A stretch of 64,000 bases of DNA from Arthrobacter sp. EM1 (GTDB lineage: Bacteria; Actinomycetota; Actinomycetes; Actinomycetales; Micrococcaceae), in contig NZ_CP124836.1 of NCBI RefSeq assembly GCF_029964055.1, positions 3,596,001-3,660,000 of the forward strand. Direction: 5' to 3'. The first letter of the stretch is position 1. Each line of letters opens with the position of its first letter. The notes beneath the pieces were generated by a model, which searched no databases, was not told where the DNA came from, and saw only the letters and a list, made by a program, of their open reading frames with translations. Of the stretch, positions 15,735 through 25,267 are shown piece after piece. The position numbers were made by a program, and so were the translations under genes.

Positions 15735-17984
15735 TCAGGAGCTCCTCACGGCGTGGCCGCCGGCTGGGGTTGGCCCGGCAGCGGTGACCCGGCGGGCGGT
15801 CAGGAGCAGCCCGTGCTCCGGGTTGAGGACAGGCATCGGAAGTCCGGAACCGGCCAGGAAACGGCCCGTCGCCTCGACGCCTCCGGCTAGCCACGCCGGC
15901 GGCACGGCCTGCAGGAACGCCCGCATGTCGTCCGGCGCCGGGTAGACCGCTTCCACCCGATACACGGCATCCGGCAGCAACCCCGGGATGGCAATCCGGC
16001 CGGGGACTTCAGCGAACGAGGTCGCCACGGACACCAGTGCGAAGAGGGCCTCGCCGCCGTCGTGCGAAACGACGCCATGCAGCCGGAGGGCCGGATCTGG
16101 CTCGTCGGCCCGCACCATACGTCCGGTGTGCAGCAGCGAGCGGTATTCCTTGAACAGGGCGATTGCTGCCGCAAGTTCGGTGCGCTCGGAATCATCGAGG
16201 TGCCGGACGTCCCATTCGAGGCCGAAATGGCCGAACATGGCCGTGATGGCCCGGAAGGAAAGGTCGTGGGTTCGTGCGGTGGTGTGGCTCCGGGTCGGTC
16301 CGATGTGGGATCCGACGAGTTCCGGCGGGACCACTATCCCGGTCCAGCGCTGGATGGTTTGCCGTTCCAGGGCATCGTTGCAGTCCGAGCCCCAGATCCG
16401 GTCCGTGCGTTCCAGGATGCCAAGGTCCACACGGGCACCTCCGGAGGAGCAGCTTTCGATCTCGACGCCGGGATGGGCCTTGCGGAGCTCGTCGAGGAGC
16501 CGGTAAACGGCCCCTGTCTGGGCGTGCACTGACGGCCGGCCGGCGTGGCCCATTTCGCCGAGGTCCCGGTTCTGGTCCCACTTGAGGTAGGTGATGTTGT
16601 TTTCGCGCAGCAAGGCATCGAGCCGGTCGAAAATGTACTGCCAGGCCGCCGGATTGACCAGGTCCAGGACCTGCTGGTGCCGCCACCGCTCCGGCAGCCG
16701 GCCAGCCGGTCCGCCGTCGCTGGACGGCCGCGGGGCCGGGCCGGCGATCCAGCCCGGGTGGGTCCGGGCCAGGTCCGAGTCTTCATTGACCATCTCTGGC
16801 TCGACCCAGAGCCCGAACTCCATCCCGTGGCCGGTGACCGCGTCAATCAGCGGGGACAAGCCTTCGGGCCACAGGTCCTCGTCAACGTACCAGTCGCCGA
16901 GACCCGCACCGTCATGGCGCCGGCCCCGGAACCAGCCGTCGTCCAGGACGTAGCGTTCCACCCCGAGCCGGGCGGCGGATTCGGCGAGTTCAAGCAGTAC
17001 CGGCATCCGGTGGTCGAAATACACCGCTTCCCAGACGTTGAGGACCACCGGGCGGGCCTTGCCGGACTGTGCGCCGGGGTGGTGCGGGCGCTGGCGGAAC
17101 CAGGCATAGAACGCGTCGCTGATACCGTCCAGCCCCTCCGCGGAGTACGCCGCGAACAACCAGGGCGTCTCGTAGCCGGTGTTTGCGGGGAGGGTGATCT
17201 CGCCGGAGCCAAGGAGCTCCGAGGCCCCGATCACCGTGCGGCCGTCGGGGGCGGCGTCGACGAAGCTCTCGTGGTTGCCGCTCCAGCCCAGATGGACGGC
17301 CCACACCTGCCCGTGGCGGTTGCCGAATCCGGGGGTGCCGGCGGCCAGCAGGAGCGAGGCGTCATGGCCGGTCCGGCCGTGCCGCCCGGAGCGGACCCAG
17401 GTTCCCTGGCCCAGCGGCATCCGCTGGGGGTGCGACTCCCGGCACCACCGCCCGGTCAGGTCCAGGATCTCGGTGGCGGCGCGGCCCACCGGAAGCACCG
17501 CCGCGAGTTCCTCGACGCTGTAGGGATCGGTCCCGTTGTTATCGAGCCGGTGCCGGAGCTGGAGCAGGCCGCCGTCGTTGATCCTGACCTCCGTGCGGAC
17601 GGTGACACCCGCGGTTGGGTCGGATTGGGTGATGATGGCCGAGCAGTCCGTCCCGCTGGATCGTTCCACGGCGCTAACGCGCAGGCGGGCCGAGAACGCC
17701 AGTCCGTTGCGGTGACCGCGGAGGCCCGGACGCCCCCGCCAGCCGGAGGATGCCTGCGGGATCAGCCCGAGCGTGACGGGGATGTCGAGGGCCGAGTGCG
17801 GCACGGGGTCGCCCAACAGGGACAGGTCCGGAAGAGCCGGGCCAAGGTCTGCGCCGAAGTGCAGCAGGGCGGGTTCACCGGTGCGGAAATCGATCAGCAG
17901 TGACGTTCCTGAGCGGCGCAGGTAGAGCGGCCCAGGGAGGGGGAAAGGGGTCTCGGGTGCACGAGTGAGGTCCGGGTTGTTCAC
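15735..17984 (-). CDS. Alpha-galactosidase, glycoside hydrolase family 36
   Basis: A 749-residue cytoplasmic enzyme (no signal peptide) that removes alpha-linked galactose from raffinose or melibiose-type sugars. The nucleophile Asp is in YLKWDQNRDLGE near residue 468, and the acid/base Asp in CSSGGARVDLGILERTD... GSDCNDALER near 535, both GH36 hallmarks. I prefer the GTG at 17984 because GGAG lies six bases upstream; an ATG five codons earlier is possible. It lies between the DeoR gene and galT on one transcript, so galactose it releases would pass to GalK and GalT. Confidence 0.93.
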   Translation of the reverse strand: MNNPDLTRAPETPFPLPGPLYLRRSGTSLLIDFRTGEPALLHFGADLGPALPDLSLLGDPVPHSALDIPVTLGLIPQASSGWRGRPGLRGHRNGLAFSARLRVSAVERSSGTDCSAIITQSDPTAGVTVRTEVRINDGGLLQLRHRLDNNGTDPYSVEELAAVLPVGRAATEILDLTGRWCRESHPQRMPLGQGTWVRSGRHGRTGHDASLLLAAGTPGFGNRHGQVWAVHLGWSGNHESFVDAAPDGRTVIGASELLGSGEITLPANTGYETPWLFAAYSAEGLDGISDAFYAWFRQRPHHPGAQSGKARPVVLNVWEAVYFDHRMPVLLELAESAARLGVERYVLDDGWFRGRRHDGAGLGDWYVDEDLWPEGLSPLIDAVTGHGMEFGLWVEPEMVNEDSDLARTHPGWIAGPAPRPSSDGGPAGRLPERWRHQQVLDLVNPAAWQYIFDRLDALLRENNITYLKWDQNRDLGEMGHAGRPSVHAQTGAVYRLLDELRKAHPGVEIESCSSGGARVDLGILERTDRIWGSDCNDALERQTIQRWTGIVVPPELVGSHIGPTRSHTTARTHDLSFRAITAMFGHFGLEWDVRHLDDSERTELAAAIALFKEYRSLLHTGRMVRADEPDPALRLHGVVSHDGGEALFALVSVATSFAEVPGRIAIPGLLPDAVYRVEAVYPAPDDMRAFLQAVPPAWLAGGVEATGRFLAGSGLPMPVLNPEHGLLLTARRVTAAGPTPAGGHAVRSS

Positions 17985-18028
17985 GGTAGCTCCAGGCATA
18001 GGGGGTCGGGGTGGGCGGGCCGTACCGG

Positions 18029-18847
18029 TCAGCCCGGCGTGGCAAGGAGGCGTGCGGCGGGGACGGGCCGGGCGCCGCCGGCAGGAGCAAGCCGGAGCCG
18101 CCCCACGCGTTCGCCAAGAATGCGCCGGGCTTCACCGCCCAGGAGGTCGTCGCTGATGAGTTCGTCGGCATCCTCGAGGCTCGCAATCGTGCTGATACCC
18201 AGGGTGCCCCACTTCGTGTGGTCGGCGAGCACCACCACCCGGCGGGCCGCACTGACGAAAGCCCTGTCCGTCTCTGCCTCCAGGACGTTTGGTGTGGTGA
18301 ACCCGGCATCGGCGTCGACCCCGTGGACGCCGAGGAACAGCACATCCAGGTGCAGCTGCCTGAGTGAGGAGGTGGCCAGCGGCCCGACGAGCGCATCCGA
18401 AGGGGTCCGCTCGCCGCCGGTCAGGATCACAGTGGACGCAGAGGAATTCTGGTGGAAAACGTCGGCGATCCGCACCGAGTTGGTGACCACCGTGATCCGG
18501 GGACCGGGGGACAACAGCTGGGCCAGCGCCCAGGTAGTGGTTCCGGCGCTGAGCCCCACGGCCATGCCTTCGCGAACCTGGGCGGCCGCCTCCTGGGCGA
18601 TTGCCATTTTTTCGTCCTTGAGCTGCGTCACTTTCAGCTCAAAGCCCGGCTCGTGGGTGCTGGCCCCGCCGGGCAGCTTGGCCCCGCCATGGATCTTTTC
18701 CAGTACGCCGGCCGTGTCGAGCGCCTCGATGTCGCGCCGCACGGTCATCAGCGAGACGCCGAGCATCTTGGCGAGGTCCGTGACGCGGACAATCCGCTCA
18801 CGCTGGACCTCCGCGAGAATGGCGGAATGACGGGCTGCGGCTAGCAT
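18029..18847 (-). CDS. DeoR-family transcriptional regulator of the galactoside operon
   Basis: A 272-residue regulator. The N-terminal winged helix (ERIVRVTDLAKMLGVSLMTVRRD, about residues 16-38, quoted in parts) and the sensor domain (GLSAGTTTWALAQL, VVTNSVRIADVF, LGVHGVDADAGF) fit the GlpR/DeoR class. AAGGA precedes the ATG. It is embedded between the beta- and alpha-galactosidase genes with gaps of 9 and 44 bases, so it is co-transcribed with its likely targets. The operator may include the palindrome at 24244-24259. Confidence 0.9.
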   Translation of the reverse strand: MLAAARHSAILAEVQRERIVRVTDLAKMLGVSLMTVRRDIEALDTAGVLEKIHGGAKLPGGASTHEPGFELKVTQLKDEKMAIAQEAAAQVREGMAVGLSAGTTTWALAQLLSPGPRITVVTNSVRIADVFHQNSSASTVILTGGERTPSDALVGPLATSSLRQLHLDVLFLGVHGVDADAGFTTPNVLEAETDRAFVSAARRVVVLADHTKWGTLGISTIASLEDADELISDDLLGGEARRILGERVGRLRLAPAGGARPVPAARLLATPG

Positions 18848-18856
18848 GCGGAGTCC

Positions 18857-20965
18857 TTACAGGCTTGAGTGGGTTGACTTGGCGGCGGAGGGGCTGCCCT
18901 GCCGGGCGGTGGAACGGACGACGGCGACGGCCCCGGCTTCCAGCCCGAGCCCGCCGTCGAGCTCGGTGCCGGTAAGCAGGTCAACGCCTGCCAGCGGCAG
19001 CCGGACGTCCTGTGTTCCGTGGTTGATGCAGAACGTCCAGTCTGTTCCGTCTTTGCTTCGCCGGGTCACTTCGACACCGGCCGGCAGATCCGGGACAAGA
19101 GGCTGCACGGCCGCATCGGCACAGATGACGCCGAGCAGTTCGCCCAGGCCCGCCGGCGCGAGTGTTGTGGCGACGTAGTAGGCACGGCCGCTTCCGGCGA
19201 GGTTGCGGGTCACGGCGGGGGAACCGGCGGCCGGCCCCTCGTCGATGGCCGCCAGGACCTCGGCGGTGGTGGTACGCCCCAGCTCATTCCAGCAGGAGCC
19301 CGCACCGAAGCCGCTGAGCCGGACGCTTTCGCCGGCGCAAAGCGGAAAGAACTCTTCCATCCGTACCCCCAGCAGGGCACTGAACGCCCCCGGGTAACTG
19401 CCAAGCCTGATGTGGTCATTTTCGTCCACGATACCGGAGAAATACGTCACCACCAGATGGCCGCCGGCGCGGACGTAGGCTTCCAGGTTTGCCGCCCCGG
19501 CGTCGGTGACGAGGTACTGCATCGGCGCGACCACCAGGCGATAACCGGCCAGGTCCTCGGTGCTCTGCCGAAAGTCCGTGGGAACGCCGGCCCGGTAGAA
19601 GGCGTCGTGCCAGCGCCTGGTTTCCGCGATGTTCGAGGCGTCCACACTCGGGTGCGAGTCCAGTTCCGAGGCCCAGCGGGCGTCGGTGTCGTGCAGGATA
19701 GCCACATCCACCTGGCCGGAGGCGCCGGTGACAACCGAACCGCTGAGCTCGGCCAGGCTGCGCAGCGCCTGTCCCAGCTGGACGACTTCGCGCCAGACTT
19801 TGGTGTCCGTGCCGGCGTGCGGCAGCATTCCGGAGTGGAATTTTTCGGCGCCCGCGCGCGAGGCCCGCCACTGGAAAAAGAGCGCACCGTCAGCGCCGCG
19901 GGCCACGTGCTGCATGGCATTGCGGAGCATCTGGCCTGGCGCCTTGGCGATGTTGCGGGGCTGCCAGTTGACCGCCGAGGTGGAATGCTCCATCAGGAGC
20001 CACGGCTTGCCCTTGGCCCAGCCGCGGGTGAGGTCAGCCGTTGCCGCCAGCTCCTGGAAATTCCGCGGATCTTCGGCAATGAGGTAGTGGTCGTTGGAGA
20101 CCACATCCGTTTCCTCGGACCAGCGCCAGTAGTCCACGGGCTGGTGCAGGCCCATGTTGAAGCCCATGAAGTTGGTGGTGACTGGATGCCCCGAGTGCGA
20201 GCGGATGATGGCCGCCTCGGCCGTGTAGCATTCGAGCAGCTCATCGGAGGAGTACCGGGCGAAGTCCAGTTGCTGGGTCGGGTTGACCCAGGTCCCGGAC
20301 GTCCGGGGCGGCAGGATCTGCGCCCAGGCCGAGTAGCGCTGGGACCAGAATGAGGTTCCCCACGCGGCATTGAGGGCATCGATGCTGCTGTACCGAAGTT
20401 CGAGCCAGCGCCGGAAACCGGCAGCGGCACCGTCGGAGAAGTCAGGCTGGTTGTGGCAGCCGTACTCATTGTGGACGTGCCACATCACCACGGCCGGATG
20501 GTCCTTGTAGCGGAGCACGATCTGCTCGGTCAGTGCCGCGGCGGCGCGGCGGTAGTCCGGGCTTGAGGCGGCAAAAGCCTGCCGGGAACCGTAGCTGTGC
20601 CGCACGCCGTCGGCCGTCACCGGCAGTGATTGGGGATACTTGTGGCTGAACCAGGGCGGTGGGGAGGCCGTGGCGTTCGCCAGGTCAACCCGGATGCCGT
20701 TGGCATGCACCAGGTCCAGGACCCGGTCCAGCCAGCCGAATTCGTAGCTGCCCTCGGCTGGTTCGAGCAGGGACCAGCTGAAGATGCCCACGCTGACCAG
20801 GTTGACGCCGGCCTCGCGCATCAGCCGGACGTCTTCGTCCCAGGTTTCCTCGGGCCACTGCTCGGGGTTGTAATCTCCGCCAAAGGCCAGCATCGGCGAC
20901 CCTTCGGAGCCGAGACGGGCGCTGATGTAGTCCATTGCGGCGTTGTGGTTGCTGCTCACATTCAT
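18857..20965 (-). CDS. Beta-galactosidase, glycoside hydrolase family 42
   Basis: A 702-residue intracellular beta-galactosidase. The N-terminal barrel opens with LAFGGDYNPEQWPEETWDED (quoted to 20), the GH42 signature. The acid/base Glu is in HVHNEYGCHN near residue 166 and the nucleophile Glu in LLMEHSTSAVNWQPRN near 325. The trimerisation and C-terminal domains follow normally. The ATG at 20965 overlaps the permease stop by 4 bp. Together with the upstream importer it would hydrolyse imported beta-galactosides such as lactose or galacto-oligosaccharides. Confidence 0.94.
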   Translation of the reverse strand: MNVSSNHNAAMDYISARLGSEGSPMLAFGGDYNPEQWPEETWDEDVRLMREAGVNLVSVGIFSWSLLEPAEGSYEFGWLDRVLDLVHANGIRVDLANATASPPPWFSHKYPQSLPVTADGVRHSYGSRQAFAASSPDYRRAAAALTEQIVLRYKDHPAVVMWHVHNEYGCHNQPDFSDGAAAGFRRWLELRYSSIDALNAAWGTSFWSQRYSAWAQILPPRTSGTWVNPTQQLDFARYSSDELLECYTAEAAIIRSHSGHPVTTNFMGFNMGLHQPVDYWRWSEETDVVSNDHYLIAEDPRNFQELAATADLTRGWAKGKPWLLMEHSTSAVNWQPRNIAKAPGQMLRNAMQHVARGADGALFFQWRASRAGAEKFHSGMLPHAGTDTKVWREVVQLGQALRSLAELSGSVVTGASGQVDVAILHDTDARWASELDSHPSVDASNIAETRRWHDAFYRAGVPTDFRQSTEDLAGYRLVVAPMQYLVTDAGAANLEAYVRAGGHLVVTYFSGIVDENDHIRLGSYPGAFSALLGVRMEEFFPLCAGESVRLSGFGAGSCWNELGRTTTAEVLAAIDEGPAAGSPAVTRNLAGSGRAYYVATTLAPAGLGELLGVICADAAVQPLVPDLPAGVEVTRRSKDGTDWTFCINHGTQDVRLPLAGVDLLTGTELDGGLGLEAGAVAVVRSTARQGSPSAAKSTHSSL

Positions 20966-21912
20966 CCTTTGCTGGAGCCGAGGGTCAGTCCGGCGACGAA
21001 GTGCCGCTGAAGCATGAGGTAGATGATCAGGGCCGGGATCGCCGTAATCATGGCGCCCGCGGCAATGAGGTTGTAGTTGGACAGGAACTGGCCCTGGAGG
21101 TTGTTCACGGCCGTGGTCAGCGGAAGCCGGTCCCCGCTTTGAATAAAAAGAAGAGGCCAGAAGAAGTCGTTGTAAATAAAGATCACTTCCAAGGTGCCCA
21201 TGGCCGCCAGCGCCGGGCGGCACAGCGGCAGGATGATCTCCCAGTACTGGCGCCAGATGCCCGCACCGTCCACGAGGGCGGCCTCCGTCAACTCGGAGGA
21301 CAGCGCCTTCATGTAGTTGGAGAGCACAAAGGTGACGAAGCCGATTTGGAAAGCGGTATCAACGGCAATGACGCTGATGTAGGTATTGAGCAGGTTGCCC
21401 GAATCGCTGATGCTGTACGGCAGTTCGAAGTGCTTGAACATTTCAAACAGGGGAGCGGCCAGCACCTGGGGCGGCAGCAGGTTCCCGGCCGTGAACATGA
21501 TCAGCAGGGTGATGTTGAACTTCCAGTTCACCCGGCTGACGGCGAAAGCCATCATGGAGGCGAAGAAGAGGATCAGCAGGACCGAGGGGACCGTGATCAG
21601 GACGGAGTTCCATGCGTACTGGGCGAAACCGGCCTGCGTCCATGCCTGCACGAAGTTGTCGAAACTGAAGGAGCCACCGAGGCTGAAGTAGCCGTATTTG
21701 TCGGTGTCTGCCTTCGGCCGCAGTGCCGTGAAGAGGGTCCACACCAGCGGAATCAGCCACATAATGGCCATAACGCTCAGGAAAATGTGGGTTCCGTAGT
21801 GCCGCTTCGCGGATGTTCGTTTTCCGGCGGCGCGCCCTGCCGCGCGGTTCGCGGCCGTGGGCTGGAGTTTCCTGCCGCCCACGTCGGGACGGGAGGGATT
21901 GGAGATGCTCAT
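20962..21912 (-). CDS. MalG-type sugar ABC transporter permease
   Basis: A 316-residue inner-membrane permease with six predicted helices. The first is near residues 43-62 (FLSVMAIMWLIPLVWTLFTA). The EAA loop is ELTEAALVDGAGIWRQYWEI with the following LPLCRPAL. It is coupled by 4-bp overlaps on both sides, to the MalF-type permease and to the GH42 gene. No dedicated ATPase is present. Confidence 0.93.
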   Translation of the reverse strand: MSISNPSRPDVGGRKLQPTAANRAAGRAAGKRTSAKRHYGTHIFLSVMAIMWLIPLVWTLFTALRPKADTDKYGYFSLGGSFSFDNFVQAWTQAGFAQYAWNSVLITVPSVLLILFFASMMAFAVSRVNWKFNITLLIMFTAGNLLPPQVLAAPLFEMFKHFELPYSISDSGNLLNTYISVIAVDTAFQIGFVTFVLSNYMKALSSELTEAALVDGAGIWRQYWEIILPLCRPALAAMGTLEVIFIYNDFFWPLLFIQSGDRLPLTTAVNNLQGQFLSNYNLIAAGAMITAIPALIIYLMLQRHFVAGLTLGSSKG

Positions 21913-22862
21913 GCCTCTTTGTCCTTTCCGAATGCGCGGGAGAGGTAGAAGGTGATGGGAACCAGCGAGATAACCAGCAAGATGACTGCCAGGGCTGAGC
22001 CGACGCCGATCACTTGGCCTTCGCCGACGAGGTTCTGGACCACGAGGGCGCTGATCAGCTCCAGGCCGTTGGTGCCGCGGTTAATGACGTAGACGATGTC
22101 GAAGGCCCGCAGGGACTCGATGACTGTAATGACGATGATGATGACGTTGACCGGGCGCATGGCCGGGAAGATCACCCGGAAAAAGGTCTGCACGGCGTTG
22201 GCGCCGTCGATCTGGGCGGCCTCACGCAGGGTTGGGTCAACGCCCTTGAGCCCCGCCAAGTACAGGATCATCACGTAACCGGCGTGCCGCCAGGTGGCGG
22301 CCACCAGGGCAGCCCAGATGTTGACGCTCGAATCGCCGAACCAGTCGACTGCCTGCGGCGTTCCTGCGGTTCCGAGCAGGAAGTTCAACAGGCCGGTATC
22401 CCGGTTGTAGAACAACTGCCAGATGACGCCGATCAGTGCCAGTGAGAGCATCACGGGAGTGAAGAAGATGCTCTGGTAGATCTTGGTGCCGCGGATGTTC
22501 TGGTCCAGCAGGATCGCGAGCAGCAGCCCCAGTGGTGTGGCGATCAGCGCCAGAAAGATCAGCCACAGCACATTGTGCTGCACCGCGGGCCAGAACGGCG
22601 GGTAGTTCTGGGCGATGAATTCATAGTTGTCCACCCCGGCGGGTTTGATGTCCTCCAGGGTCAGGCCGTTCCATCGGGTGAAGGACAACGCGGCGGAGAG
22701 CAGCGTTGGAATCCAGACAAGGACCAGCTGAATCAAAGTCGGCAGGCCCACCATAAAGGCCAGGACCCACTTGTCGCTGCGGGACAGCCGGCGGACCCGC
22801 CGCACCGGGGCAGCGCCGGAGCGCCGCGCCGGGGCGGGGTTTGTGTTGGTTGATGTACTCAC
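21909..22862 (-). CDS. MalF-type sugar ABC transporter permease
   Basis: A 317-residue permease starting with GTG, with AGGAA upstream. The first helix is near residues 32-60 (WVLAFMVGLPTLIQLVLVWI). The EAA loop reads LREAAQIDGANAVQTFFRVI followed by FPAMRPV. It lies 32 bases after the binding-protein stop and overlaps the next permease by 4 bp, the standard order of a CUT1 importer. Confidence 0.93.
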   Translation of the reverse strand: MSTSTNTNPAPARRSGAAPVRRVRRLSRSDKWVLAFMVGLPTLIQLVLVWIPTLLSAALSFTRWNGLTLEDIKPAGVDNYEFIAQNYPPFWPAVQHNVLWLIFLALIATPLGLLLAILLDQNIRGTKIYQSIFFTPVMLSLALIGVIWQLFYNRDTGLLNFLLGTAGTPQAVDWFGDSSVNIWAALVAATWRHAGYVMILYLAGLKGVDPTLREAAQIDGANAVQTFFRVIFPAMRPVNVIIIVITVIESLRAFDIVYVINRGTNGLELISALVVQNLVGEGQVIGVGSALAVILLVISLVPITFYLSRAFGKDKEA

Positions 22863-22894
22863 TAAGACGATTCCTCGATCTGGCTTGGCCGGGG

Positions 22895-24217
22895 CTACTG
22901 GGCGGCGTACAGCGACTTGGCCTGGGCTTCCAGGTTTTTCACGTCCACGCTGCCGTCCTTGATGAAGGACTGCAGGGCCGGGATCATGACGTTGTTGGCC
23001 ATCGCGGGAAGGGCGTCGCGGTCGAAGAACTGGCTGATGCTCTTGGCGTTGGAGATGACGTCGGCCATCTTCTTGTTCAGCGGCGAGAACCCGGATGTGT
23101 CGGTGCCTTTGGCGGCTGCAATATTGGCGGAGTCGACGGAGGCGTACACGTCCTGTCCCTCCGGGGTACCGAGGTAGGCCATGAAGTCCCGTGCCGCCTG
23201 GTTCTGGCCGCCCTTCTTGGACAGCAGCAGGCCGTCGATGGGGGCCTCGACGGCGTCACGGCCTTCTATCGCGATCTCCGGGAATGGGAAGAAGTCGATG
23301 TCGTCGGCGACAGTTTTGTCCGTGTACTGCTGGGTCAGGAACGATCCCAGCAGGTACATCCCGGATTTCTTATCGCCAAGGTTCTTGGCGGAGTCTTGCC
23401 ATGTCATTCCCAAGGCATTGGGATTCTGGTAGGGCAGCAGGGCCTTCCAGGTGTCGAACACGTCGCTGACTTTCTTCTGGTCCCAGGATTCCTTGTGCGC
23501 CGTGAGATCCATGTGGAACTGGTAGCCGTTGAGGCGCATGTTCAGGTAATCGAAGGTGCCCATCGCCGGCCAGCCGTCTTTGTCTGCAAATTCGATCGGG
23601 ATCAGCCCGTCGCCTTGCATCTTTTTCGCCAGCGCTGTCAGCTGATCGAACGTTTCCGGGACTTCGTAGCCTTTCTCGGTCCAGAGGCTCTTGCGGTAAA
23701 AGAAGCCCCACGGGTAGTTGTAGTTCGGGATGAAGTACATCTTGCCGTCATTGCCGGTTGAGGCCTTTTTCATGGCGTCGGAGTAGTTGGCGCCCACCTT
23801 TTCCCAGACGTCATCAATCGGGGCCAGCAGCCCCTTATCGGCGTAATACTGCATCCTGTATCCGGCAAACCAGGTGAAGGTGTCGTCCGGGCTTCCCTGC
23901 AGGTAGGTGTTGATTTTGTTCTGAAAGTCGTTGTGCGGAACAACGTTGGTGCTCACGGCGATGCCGGTCTTTTTTGTGAAAGCATCCGTCACGGCCTGAT
24001 AGGCGGCCTTGGGAACTTCGTCAGAAGAGCCCGAACCAAAGGAGAGCGAGGAGCTGCCACTGCCTCCGGCGTTGGGGGCCGTGCCGCCGGTGCACGCCGT
24101 GAGCAGCGGAATCCCGGCCATGGCCACGGCCCCGGCGCCGAAGGTCTTCAGCAAGGTCCGCCGGTCCCAGCCGCCTTGGCTTGAAGCCCGGCGCAGTGCG
24201 TCTTCGTGCATGGTCAT
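22895..24217 (-). CDS. Galactoside ABC transporter substrate-binding lipoprotein
   Basis: A 440-residue family-1 solute-binding protein. The N-terminus has a twin-arginine motif (WDRRTLLKTFGAG, 17-29) and a lipobox LLTAC with Cys42, so export is probably by Tat followed by lipidation. Internal segments such as TWFAGYRMQYYADKGLLAPI and FFYRKSLWTEKGYEVP are typical. AAAGGAG sits five bases before the ATG at 24217. It is the first gene of the galactoside operon, so the cargo is likely lactose, melibiose, raffinose or galacto-oligosaccharides. Confidence 0.93.
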   Translation of the reverse strand: MTMHEDALRRASSQGGWDRRTLLKTFGAGAVAMAGIPLLTACTGGTAPNAGGSGSSSLSFGSGSSDEVPKAAYQAVTDAFTKKTGIAVSTNVVPHNDFQNKINTYLQGSPDDTFTWFAGYRMQYYADKGLLAPIDDVWEKVGANYSDAMKKASTGNDGKMYFIPNYNYPWGFFYRKSLWTEKGYEVPETFDQLTALAKKMQGDGLIPIEFADKDGWPAMGTFDYLNMRLNGYQFHMDLTAHKESWDQKKVSDVFDTWKALLPYQNPNALGMTWQDSAKNLGDKKSGMYLLGSFLTQQYTDKTVADDIDFFPFPEIAIEGRDAVEAPIDGLLLSKKGGQNQAARDFMAYLGTPEGQDVYASVDSANIAAAKGTDTSGFSPLNKKMADVISNAKSISQFFDRDALPAMANNVMIPALQSFIKDGSVDVKNLEAQAKSLYAAQ

Positions 24218-24243
24218 GATTTCTCCTTTGAAATGACACAAGG

Positions 24244-24259
24244 TGTGATTCGCTTCACA
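24244..24259 (-). promoter_or_regulatory. TGTGA-N6-TCACA palindrome upstream of the galactoside operon
   Basis: A perfect 5+5 palindrome with a six-base spacer lies 27 bases upstream of the ATG at 24217, with an AT-rich stretch (24260-24310) behind it that should hold the promoter. The pattern equals the core of a CRP/FNR-type site, but its location between promoter and gene suits a repressor, for instance the operon's DeoR protein. Confidence 0.5.
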
Positions 24260-24310
24260 TCACTATCTATCATAAACGCACAATAAGCAACGTCAAGGGA
24301 AAAAAGAGAA

Positions 24311-24691
24311 CATTTAAAGTCATGTCATCAGGCTGGCGGGACGGACGCCGGGGGCCAGGCCGGGCCGCCGGACGCCGGGCAACCGCGGATGCAGCTGGGG
24401 GATCGGCGTTCCCCTGCTTAGCTGGACACCGTCCACGGGATCCGCTCCGGGTTAGTCCTCGGATGGGCAGGCTCTGCCGGCATTGGAGATCAGGCCCCCG
24501 AACGGAGGCGCACACTCACTAGGGTCAACTGTGATGGTCCCCTTCGAATCCGAGCTGGAGTCACGAATCTGTCGGAACCGTCTGAATGGGACCTTATCCG
24601 GACTGCTGCGAGGACAATTCCGTCATCCCCGAGCAGGTGCCGTCGGCGGGCATCATTCGACAACGCTGGCGTTCTTTGCTGGTGACGGTAG
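24311..24691. other. Intergenic interval without recognisable genes
   Basis: About 380 bases separate the AT-rich galactoside promoter region from the Tn3-type terminal repeat. Short open frames on both strands have skewed composition and no ribosome sites or family resemblance. I see no RNA gene. It may be the flank into which the transposon inserted. Confidence 0.6.
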
Positions 24692-24729
24692 TGGGTGGCT
24701 TGTGCAAAAGTGAAATATCCGACGCTAAG
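24692..24729 (+). repeat. Tn3-family 38-bp terminal inverted repeat (one end)
   Basis: The 38 bases begin TGGGTGGC and end GACGCTAAG. Aligned with the Tn21-type terminal repeat as I remember it, about 24 of 38 positions agree, including the last nine-base CACGCTAAG-like end and the GGGT start. The transposase stop codon falls inside the repeat, the usual arrangement at the tnpA end of Tn3-family elements. I found no partner repeat. Confidence 0.6.
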
Positions 24730-25267
24730 GTTTTGCCGGGCGTCGGAGTGGTCTGTATTTGCCGGGTTTGAGGTGGTTGGCGCGGGGCCAGGTGTAGTCG
24801 CCGGTCAGGTTGATGTGTTCCCAGCCCAAGGGTGAGAGGAACCGCAGGAGGTCGGGGTCGATGTCGCCGCCGTTGCTGGTCAGGGTGGTGATGGTGCGGT
24901 TGAGGTAGACCGTATTCCAGAGAACGATGGCTGCGGTGAGGAGATTCAGTCCGCTGGCGCGGTAGCGCTGTTGTTCGAAGGAGCGGTCGCGGATCTCGCC
25001 GAGCCGGTTGAAGAAGACGGCGCGGGCGAGGGTGTTCCGGGCCTCGCCCTTGTTCAGGCTGGCGGTGACTTTGCGGCGCAGGCTGGGGTCCTGGAGCCAG
25101 TCGAGCAGGACGAGGGTGCGTTCCATTTTGCCCAGTTCCCTTAGTGCGAGGGCGAGCCTGTTTTGGCGGGGGTCATCGACCGGCACGGGGGACCTGAGCC
25201 GGTCGTCCAGTCTCGACGGGCCCCGCGGGATGTGGTCCTTGACACATAACTGCTTTTGTCTCATCAT
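24725..25267 (-). pseudogene. Truncated Tn3-family transposase (C-terminal part)
   Basis: The open frame encodes about 180 residues, where full TnpA proteins have about 1000. It matches the conserved C-terminus: [21 protein letters not shown], quoted here to 20 as [20 protein letters not shown], then [16 protein letters not shown], the [20 protein letters not shown] segment, and [15 protein letters not shown] near the end. The stop lies within a Tn3-type terminal repeat. The N-terminal 800 residues and the resolvase are gone, cut next to the promoter of the operon starting at 25313. It is not functional. Confidence 0.88.

Noticed and set aside
16545..17903. 452-codon plus-strand frame
   Set aside because: It is antisense to the GH36 gene, which has clear catalytic motifs; the frame is a high-GC artefact.
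24270..24522. Two short overlapping ORFs (81 and 66 codons)
   Set aside because: They lie on opposite strands of a promoter region and have no ribosome site or recognisable features.
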